A stretch of 55,832 nt of DNA, taken from contig JBDRLU010000036.1 in assembly GCA_043812795.1 (NCBI GenBank), positions 1-55,832 on the forward strand, given 5' to 3'. Position numbers and translations under genes: made by a program. Positions 50,814-55,832 of the stretch are shown piece by piece (positions within the stretch are counted from its first letter, which is position 1; every line of letters begins with the position of its first letter). The stretch is from JBDRLU01 sp043812795. GTDB lineage: Bacteria > Chloroflexota > Dehalococcoidia > Dehalococcoidales > UBA2162. The notes beneath the pieces are model-generated. The model did not search any database, was not told the origin of the DNA, and saw nothing but the letters and a program-made list of their open reading frames with translations.

Positions 50814-50871
50814 GGTTTATCCCCCCATTCAATGATTATATTCCTTATTATATTAAAATAAAATGAATATA

Positions 50872-50947
50872 ACATGAAAGAAAAGTCTGGCAAATCGAGG
50901 CTGTTTCTTAATCTGTGTTTCATGTTTTTTTAATGAGCGGTTCATGT
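50872..50947. promoter_or_regulatory. candidate OmpR-type operator: three TTTCATGT-like boxes
   Basis: TTTCATGT occurs at 50918-50925 (plus) and 50879-50872 (minus), with GTTCATGT at 50940-50947 (plus). The two plus copies are 22 bp apart, two helical turns, as OmpR/PhoB dimers prefer. The second overlaps the -35 of the htrA promoter; the minus copy faces the regulator gene. This fits activation of htrA and autoregulation. Confidence 0.6.
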
Positions 50948-50969
50948 AAGAATGCTAAGCTGTTTTAAT
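50941..50969 (+). promoter_or_regulatory. promoter of htrA
   Basis: TTCATG (50941-50946) as -35, 17 bp, TTTAAT (50964-50969) as -10. The weak -35 lies inside the second TTCATGT box, a typical class II activated promoter. The leader to the ATG is about 38 nt with GGAGGAAG. Confidence 0.5.
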
Positions 50970-51013
50970 GAGAGTAGAAGTCTCTCGTATAGAAAAGAAA
51001 AGGAGGAAGAGAG

Positions 51014-52180
51014 ATGAAAACATTAATGAGTAAGATTGTGGCTGTGCTGGCGGTACTGCTCATCGCCGGGGCATCCTTTACCGCCGGCACGATATTTGTG
51101 CCCCACGGCACGTCGGCGGCGCCTGTCCTGTATAATCAGGATACCGTCTCGGCAATCTACGATAGTGCCAGCCCGGCCGTGGTGGAGATACAGGTAACAC
51201 AGCAGGGCGGCAGCTTTTTTGGCGGATACACCCAGCAAGGTGAAGGCTCCGGCTTTCTTATCGATAGCCAGGGGCATATCCTGACCAATAATCACGTGGT
51301 TGACGGGGCGACGACGGTTAAAGTGCTGTTGAAAGGCGGGAACACTGTCGATGCGACGGTAGTCGGTACCGACCCGGCTGATGACCTCGCCTTGATTCGT
51401 GTCGATGCGTCAGCGATAGCCGGCATTACCCCGCTTCAGCTCGGTGACTCGAGCGCGGTGAAAGCAGGTCAGATGGCCATCGCTATCGGTAATCCTTTTG
51501 GGTTGACCGACAGTATCACGGTTGGTGTTATCAGCGGCTTAGGCCGCAGTATCGGCAGCCTCACCGGAATGCTCCAGACAGATGCGGCCCTTAATCCGGG
51601 TAACTCGGGCGGCCCGCTTCTGGATGTTCAGGGTACGGTCATCGGCGTTAACACGGCGATAGAAACATCGATGTCAGGTGCCATTGGTATTGGCTTTGCC
51701 GTACCTTCCAACGTGGCCCAGAGAGTCCTGCCCGACCTGATGGCGGGTAATACGATAGCCCGTCCCTGGCTTGGCATCAGCGGTACGGCCTTAACACCAT
51801 CAATGGCCCAGACTCTGGGCATCTCCGTTAACCAGGGTGTCTATGTAATTACCGTCGTTGCAGGCAGCCCGGCAGAGACGGCTGGACTTAAGGGTGGTAA
51901 CCTGGATGCCAGCGGTGCTCCGGCTTCCGGTGGGGACGTGATTACCGCCGTCGATGGCACCACCGTGACGAGCGTTGGAGACCTGTCCAGCTATCTCAAT
52001 ACCAGGAAAGTTGGCGATACTGTCACCCTGTCGGTCCTACGTGACGGTAACAACATAACCGTTCAGGTGACGCTGGGAGCCTGGCCAACGAATACTTCGC
52101 CAGCTACGCCGCAGGTTCCTGCCCAGCCTCAACCCAGAATTCCTCGGGGCTGGCGCTTCCCGCAGACTCCGGCACAGTAA
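51014..52180 (+). CDS. HtrA/DegP-type S1C serine protease with PDZ domain
   Basis: Envelope quality-control protease of 388 aa. N-terminal signal/anchor segment (about 5-30), trypsin-like domain with His94 (TNNHVVDG), Asp124 (DDLALIRV) and Ser198 (NPGNSGGPLL), then one PDZ domain (about 245-350; WLGISGTALTP, GVYVITVVAGSPAETAGLKGG) and a Pro-rich tail. Acts outside the cytoplasmic membrane on misfolded proteins. Divergent from the OmpR-type two-component genes and followed by a strong terminator. Confidence 0.95.
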   Translation: MKTLMSKIVAVLAVLLIAGASFTAGTIFVPHGTSAAPVLYNQDTVSAIYDSASPAVVEIQVTQQGGSFFGGYTQQGEGSGFLIDSQGHILTNNHVVDGATTVKVLLKGGNTVDATVVGTDPADDLALIRVDASAIAGITPLQLGDSSAVKAGQMAIAIGNPFGLTDSITVGVISGLGRSIGSLTGMLQTDAALNPGNSGGPLLDVQGTVIGVNTAIETSMSGAIGIGFAVPSNVAQRVLPDLMAGNTIARPWLGISGTALTPSMAQTLGISVNQGVYVITVVAGSPAETAGLKGGNLDASGAPASGGDVITAVDGTTVTSVGDLSSYLNTRKVGDTVTLSVLRDGNNITVQVTLGAWPTNTSPATPQVPAQPQPRIPRGWRFPQTPAQ

Positions 52181-52198
52181 AATACAGGCCTGACAAAT

Positions 52199-52232
52199 AA
52201 AAGAAAGGCGGGGTTTCCCCCGCCTTTCTTTT
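52199..52232 (+). terminator. intrinsic terminator after htrA
   Basis: AAAGAAAGGCGGGG pairs with CCCCGCCTTTCTTT around a TTT loop (one bulged C) and runs into TTTTATTT. It is near-symmetric, so it may act in both directions. Confidence 0.85.
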
Positions 52233-52263
52233 ATTTACATTGGCTTTAGGTCGAATTTTGTCT

Positions 52264-52269
52264 TATAAT
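52264..52269 (+). promoter_or_regulatory. -10 box of the MFS gene at 52305
   Basis: Perfect TATAAT at 52264-52269; no good -35 at standard spacing. It would give a leader of about 29 nt. Confidence 0.45.
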
Positions 52270-52304
52270 CGAAGAAATTATCATGCCGAGAGCAGGTCAG
52301 GAAT

Positions 52305-53471
52305 TTGACTCAAAGTAAGAAACAATCTCCAACTGCATCGAAGAAACGCTGGCTGATACTGGCCATGGTCTTTCTGGGGCCCTATGCTTTTCTGTTTTCG
52401 ATGCAAGCGGCGCCGCCGCTTATTCCCACCATCATCGATGACTTTAGTTTGAGCTATGCGCAGACGGCGGGACTGATGCTGTTCGTCGCCCTGCCGGCGA
52501 TGCTGCTGTCAATACCCGGCGGGTTTCTGGCGGACAGGTATGGCAACAAACGGATGTCGGTGATAGGTCTCAGCCTGGTCTGCCTCGGGACAGTGTTCAC
52601 GGCTCTCGCCCCTTCGTTTGCCTTGCTCGAGGCGAGCCGTGCCCTCCTCGGCATCGGGGGCGCACTGTTATTATCGGCGGCACCGCCGCTGCTCTTCCAG
52701 TGGTTCGCTGGCCGGGAGTTAGGTCTGGCGATGGGCATCTGGGCGCTCAATATGCCGCTGGCGACGGTGGTGGCTTTCAATCTTTTGGGGAGGATTGCAA
52801 TCGGCCACGGCTGGCGGGCCGATTTCTGGATTGCTGCCGGGCTGGCCGTAATAATCCTGATTTTATTCATATTATTCGTAGAGGAAAAGAGGTTGGCCCC
52901 CGCACCATTTTCGTTGGCTGCGCTGAAGAAGAAGTCCATCTGGCTACTCGCCATCGTCTGGGGTACTTTCAACATGGCGGTCCTTTCTCTGACCACCTGG
53001 GGCAAGACAATCTTCGTGGATTTCAGGGGCGTCTCCGATGTCCAGGCCGATTTCCTGGCGAGCCTGATAATGATAATGGCTTTCGCTACGCCTCTCACCG
53101 GCTACCTGGCGGGCAGACTGGGCCGGTGCCGCCGGCTCATTCTGGTGGCGGTCTTGGGGATGACGGTTTGCCTGGCACTGGTACCCGCTGCCGGGGGAGG
53201 GCTAATCGTACCGTTGCTTGTTGTCCTTGGTCTTTTTGGCGCCCTGATGCCGCCCTGCGTCTTCGCCCTGCCGCCGGAGCTCGTTGGTGCCGAGAATACC
53301 GGATTGGGCTTCGGCGTGCTTAATACGACGCTGAACCTGGGCGTAGTTGTCGGCCCGCTTCTCGTCGGCCGGGTGCTGGATACGATGCATACCGAGGTGG
53401 CGGTCTTCGCCACCATGGCTGCCTTTGCGGCCGTTGGCGCCGTTTTTGGCTTTATCCTGAAGGCGAGATAG
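52305..53471 (+). CDS. MFS transporter
   Basis: 388-aa major facilitator carrier with 12 predicted helices. Motif A follows helix 2 (GGFLADRYGNKRMSVIGLS), and the second half begins after a charged loop (EEKRLAPAPFSLAALKKKS). It resembles the NarK/cyanate-type (CynX) branch, but the substrate is not predictable. The start is a TTG at 52305 with AGGTCAGGA just before it. Separated from htrA by a terminator. Confidence 0.87.
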   Translation: MTQSKKQSPTASKKRWLILAMVFLGPYAFLFSMQAAPPLIPTIIDDFSLSYAQTAGLMLFVALPAMLLSIPGGFLADRYGNKRMSVIGLSLVCLGTVFTALAPSFALLEASRALLGIGGALLLSAAPPLLFQWFAGRELGLAMGIWALNMPLATVVAFNLLGRIAIGHGWRADFWIAAGLAVIILILFILFVEEKRLAPAPFSLAALKKKSIWLLAIVWGTFNMAVLSLTTWGKTIFVDFRGVSDVQADFLASLIMIMAFATPLTGYLAGRLGRCRRLILVAVLGMTVCLALVPAAGGGLIVPLLVVLGLFGALMPPCVFALPPELVGAENTGLGFGVLNTTLNLGVVVGPLLVGRVLDTMHTEVAVFATMAAFAAVGAVFGFILKAR

Positions 53472-53552
53472 ACCGGGTTCAGGATGAATCTTCCATCCTG
53501 CCGATGACCGCTGACAACTGGCATAGGCCGTACTCGACTTTCCCGTGAAAGA

Positions 53553-53561
53553 TGGTACAAT
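53553..53561 (+). promoter_or_regulatory. extended -10 promoter, predicted leaderless start
   Basis: TG-G-TACAAT (TACAAT at 53556-53561) with exactly 6 nt before the ATG at 53568, so the transcript should begin at the start codon. No ribosome-binding site is visible. Confidence 0.55.
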
Positions 53562-53567
53562 GGTGGG

Positions 53568-54899
53568 ATGGTAAAGGGAAGAGGTGTGACGGGGATAGCC
53601 AAGATAGTGCCTAAGCGGCGTAAAATTTTCTATGGCTGGTGGATGGTCTTAGCTACGGCTGTCCTCTATTTCTTCTCCGGCGGCACCTTCTATTATGGCT
53701 TCACCGTTTTCTTTAATCCGATAAGAGAAACTTTCGGCTGGAATGCAGCGGTCACTTCGATTGCCTTTGTCTTTCAAAGGCTTGAACAGGGTGTCATGGG
53801 GCCTGTCGCCGGTTTTCTTGTTGACAGAGTCGGCCCGAGGAAGCTGATGGTGCCCGGGTGGATTTTGGCCGGTCTGGGCTTCTTCCTGATGAGCCGCATC
53901 AACATGTTATGGGGATTCTACGGCGCCTTTCTGATTATTGCCACGGGGATGAGCTTCGGCCGTTCGGTGGTGACCGATACCGCTATCGCCAACTGGTTTG
54001 TCAAGAAGCGTAGCCGGGCCCTGACATTTATCTACCTGGGAATGGGGTTGAGCGGCCTTCTCGTGCCGCTATTGGCTTTATTCATCACCAACTATGGTTG
54101 GAGGGCGGCCCTTATTATCGTCAGTATCGGAACGTTTATAGTTGGCGTGCCGCTGAGTTTGGTGATGAGGCACAAACCAGGTCAATACGGCTATTTTCCC
54201 GATGGTGCGGTAGCAGTCGAGGCAAGTACTGACCTGGAAGTGGCAGATAAAAGAGCTAAGCAAGAGGCAGCCGAGAGCGCGAGAAGTTTCACCGTGAAAG
54301 AAGCGCTCAGGACACGAGCTTTCTGGCTTTTGTCTTTTGTTTTCTTCTTCCAGCATATCGGTACGAGTGCGATAATGGTGCATATCGTGCCTTACCTGGA
54401 GAATGTGAAAGTGCCGACGGCGATAGCCGCTACTGCTGTTACCGGCATGACGTTATGCAGCCTTATTGGCCGACTGGCCTTTGGCCTGCTTGGTGATTTT
54501 GCTAATAAACGTTACTTGCTTACCGCTGCCCTAGCTCTGCAAACCGCCGGTATCTTTATTTTTTCCCTGGTAGACCAGGACAGAATATGGCTGGTTATCC
54601 CCTTCTTGCTCATTTACGCTCCGGGCTACGGTGGGACCATACCTTTACGGCCAGCCCTACAGGCGGACTATTTTGGTACTAACAACTTCGGTACGATTAT
54701 GGGGCTGATGTCGATTATTGGCATGGCCGCTGGCCTGGCCAGTCCGGTGGTTGCCGGTTGGATTTTCGATGTTACCGGTAGCTATCACCTGGCCTGGCGG
54801 CTTTTTGCCCTGGTTACCCTGCCGGCGATACCCCTGATGTTGTTGACCATACCGCCCAAACCGAAAACTGATAAAGCAGTCGTTGGAACCAGTTATTAG
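53568..54899 (+). CDS. MFS transporter, OFA/monocarboxylate-like
   Basis: 443-aa MFS carrier. It begins RRKIFYGWWMVLATAVLYF and has the DRVGPRKLMVPGWILAGLG motif A loop. Residues about 205-240 form the hydrophilic central loop (LEVADKRAKQEAAESARSF) before the second six helices. Clearly related to the carrier at 41567 (same FYGY/FYGW start, WFVKKR loop). Likely moves a carboxylate or other small organic acid. A new promoter follows before the hydratase genes. Confidence 0.88.
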   Translation: MVKGRGVTGIAKIVPKRRKIFYGWWMVLATAVLYFFSGGTFYYGFTVFFNPIRETFGWNAAVTSIAFVFQRLEQGVMGPVAGFLVDRVGPRKLMVPGWILAGLGFFLMSRINMLWGFYGAFLIIATGMSFGRSVVTDTAIANWFVKKRSRALTFIYLGMGLSGLLVPLLALFITNYGWRAALIIVSIGTFIVGVPLSLVMRHKPGQYGYFPDGAVAVEASTDLEVADKRAKQEAAESARSFTVKEALRTRAFWLLSFVFFFQHIGTSAIMVHIVPYLENVKVPTAIAATAVTGMTLCSLIGRLAFGLLGDFANKRYLLTAALALQTAGIFIFSLVDQDRIWLVIPFLLIYAPGYGGTIPLRPALQADYFGTNNFGTIMGLMSIIGMAAGLASPVVAGWIFDVTGSYHLAWRLFALVTLPAIPLMLLTIPPKPKTDKAVVGTSY

Positions 54900-54925
54900 C
54901 ATGGCTAGCTTGAACCCATGGTACA

Positions 54926-54954
54926 TTGACAGGTGGGGAAAAGTGTACTAAAAT
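54926..54954 (+). promoter_or_regulatory. promoter of the MaoC-type hydratase operon
   Basis: TTGACA (54926-54931), 17 bp, TAAAAT (54949-54954). The predicted start, about 54961, lies in the centre of a perfect dyad at 54952-54971. Confidence 0.75.
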
Positions 54955-54971
54955 TCGCATGGTTGCGAATT
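54952..54971. promoter_or_regulatory. candidate operator: 8-bp dyad at the hydratase promoter start
   Basis: AATTCGCA (54952-54959), spacer TGGT, TGCGAATT (54964-54971). It overlaps the -10 and the transcription start, a classical repressor site position, similar to the dyad at 40686-40703 in placement though not in sequence. Confidence 0.55.
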
Positions 54972-55001
54972 GCCTGAGGAAATAGATAAAGGAGGTGTAA
55001 A

Positions 55002-55529
55002 TTGCCAGAAGAAAAAGATGCTCTACTGGAAAGCTATGAAGCCAATATTGGCAAGGAAACGCTACCACAACCATGTGTTTGGCCTGCCGAGCTGTTGACG
55101 ATGCAAAAGGTGGCCTGGGCGGCGGGCGATACCAATCCTCTGTGGTGGGAAGAGAAATATGCCAGAAAAACCTGCTATGGAAGTATCGTTGCCTCGCCCG
55201 CTTTCCTGGAATGGTTCGTGTTAAGAGGTGCCTGGCCTTCCCGGCGTGATGCTGCATTGGTTTGTGGCGTAGGTCTTTTTGGGATTGATGGTACCAAGGG
55301 TATCAGGAACGTCGCTGGCGGCAAAGACTGTGACTACCTTCGACCAATAAAACCGGGGGATGTTCTTCACCTTTCCCATAAGTTAAAGAGTGTCAAGAAG
55401 CGCTGGAGTAAATCACTGAACAACAACATCTACATTCTGAATGATGAGCTCGTGGTTAAAAACCAGTATAACCAGGTCGTGGCAATACACCGGAATACTT
55501 CAGTACGTATTCCTGAGAAATCCAGATAA
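55002..55529 (+). CDS. MaoC N-terminal (FAS1-like dehydratase) hotdog protein
   Basis: 175-aa hotdog-fold protein of the MaoC_dehydrat_N type: VAWAAGDTNPLWWEEKYARKT and YGSIVASPAFL near the start, GGKDCDYLRPIKPGD in the middle. This half usually lacks the catalytic Asp-His and forms the structural partner of an (R)-hydratase. It is paired with a MaoC gene 32 bp downstream. Together they would hydrate or dehydrate an enoyl- or hydroxyacyl-CoA. The start is a TTG behind a strong AAAGGAGGTG site. Confidence 0.88.
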   Translation: MPEEKDALLESYEANIGKETLPQPCVWPAELLTMQKVAWAAGDTNPLWWEEKYARKTCYGSIVASPAFLEWFVLRGAWPSRRDAALVCGVGLFGIDGTKGIRNVAGGKDCDYLRPIKPGDVLHLSHKLKSVKKRWSKSLNNNIYILNDELVVKNQYNQVVAIHRNTSVRIPEKSR

Positions 55530-55561
55530 AAAGACTCAAATAAGGAGAGGAGACAGGAGAT

Positions 55562-55832
55562 ATGGCATCAAAACAAATTCGCTGGAAAGATGTAAAAGAA
55601 GGGCAAGATATTCCTAACCTGGTACGGCATCCCACTTCGACCCAGCTGGTGATGTGGGCCGGAGCGGTTGATGACTACAACCCGATGCACCAGGACGTGG
55701 AGTATGCCAAGAAAGCGGGCTATCCCGGCCCGATTGTCTTCGGCCCGCTACAGTTTGCCTTCCTGGAGAATATGCTTACTGACTGGATTGGGGAAGGGTG
55801 GTTAAAGAAGATAACGATTCGCCACGTCGAAC
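55562..55832 (+). CDS. MaoC-like (R)-specific hydratase subunit, 3' end cut by the window
   Basis: The ATG at 55562 behind AGGAGAT opens a frame that runs off the end of the window (90 codons seen). The hydratase active-site motif is visible: GAVDDYNPMHQD (Asp and His of the R-hydratase motif), then AGYPGPIVFGPL. It is the catalytic half of a two-subunit MaoC-type hydratase, with the structural half encoded just upstream. Substrate unknown. Confidence 0.88.
   Translation, partial: MASKQIRWKDVKEGQDIPNLVRHPTSTQLVMWAGAVDDYNPMHQDVEYAKKAGYPGPIVFGPLQFAFLENMLTDWIGEGWLKKITIRHVE

Overview
The window is one contiguous bacterial chromosome segment, GC-rich and densely coded. The gene set suggests an anaerobe of the Chloroflexota, most likely class Dehalococcoidia: a Wood-Ljungdahl-type methylene-tetrahydrofolate reductase pair (MetV/MetF), a full HypABCDEF hydrogenase maturation set, a HisZ-dependent histidine operon, GH57 and GH13 glucan enzymes, and several MFS carriers. 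This placement is an inference from gene content; no rRNA or ribosomal protein is present to confirm it.

Layout. 1-1450: the end of a large serine recombinase whose last codons lie inside the 3' end of a tRNA-Val(CAC) gene, so the left edge is probably the end of an integrated element. 1568-4282 (minus): galU, a DUF5752 protein and a glycosyltransferase. 4283-6880: a hairpin-bearing intergenic region, an unusual GAF + nuclease-like + phosphoribosyltransferase fusion, and a likely unannotated structured RNA on the minus strand. 6881-16301: a MutY/MIG-like DNA glycosylase, then a minus-strand glucan operon (glgP, malQ, glgB, GH57/DUF3536). 16372-22134 (minus): hypA-hypB-hypF and hypC-hypD-hypE, each group with its own promoter and no hydrogenase structural genes nearby.

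22321-28534 (plus) is the most interesting region. HoxU-, HoxE- and HoxF-like diaphorase subunits are followed by metV, a membrane histidine kinase carrying the quinone-site motif of RegB (GGxxNPF), metF and two stand-alone receiver proteins, mostly translationally coupled. It reads as an NAD(P)H-linked methylene-THF reductase complex co-transcribed with its own redox-sensing phosphorelay. 28537-36118: a cyclic-nucleotide-binding protein without a DNA-binding domain, purC, and a his operon (hisZ, hisG, hisD, hisC, hisB). Its HisG is a head-to-tail duplication in which each half keeps a different conserved catalytic motif.

36497-48772: a beta-CASP metallo-beta-lactamase, a small membrane protein plus sulfite-oxidase-fold molybdoenzyme pair, two MFS carriers, a LUD-domain protein, a radical SAM protein, a hydroxyacid dehydrogenase with a cupin, a HIT hydrolase, a BaiN-type flavoprotein, Maf and a flavodoxin. 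48781-52180: an OmpR-type two-component system divergent from an HtrA protease, with a repeated TTTCATGT motif between them. 52305-55832: two more MFS carriers and a two-gene MaoC/hotdog hydratase whose second gene runs off the window.

Promoters are readable: many genes have near-consensus TTGACA/TATAAT hexamers with 16-18 bp spacers. Three genes have a -10 box exactly 6 nt before the start codon, which implies leaderless mRNAs.
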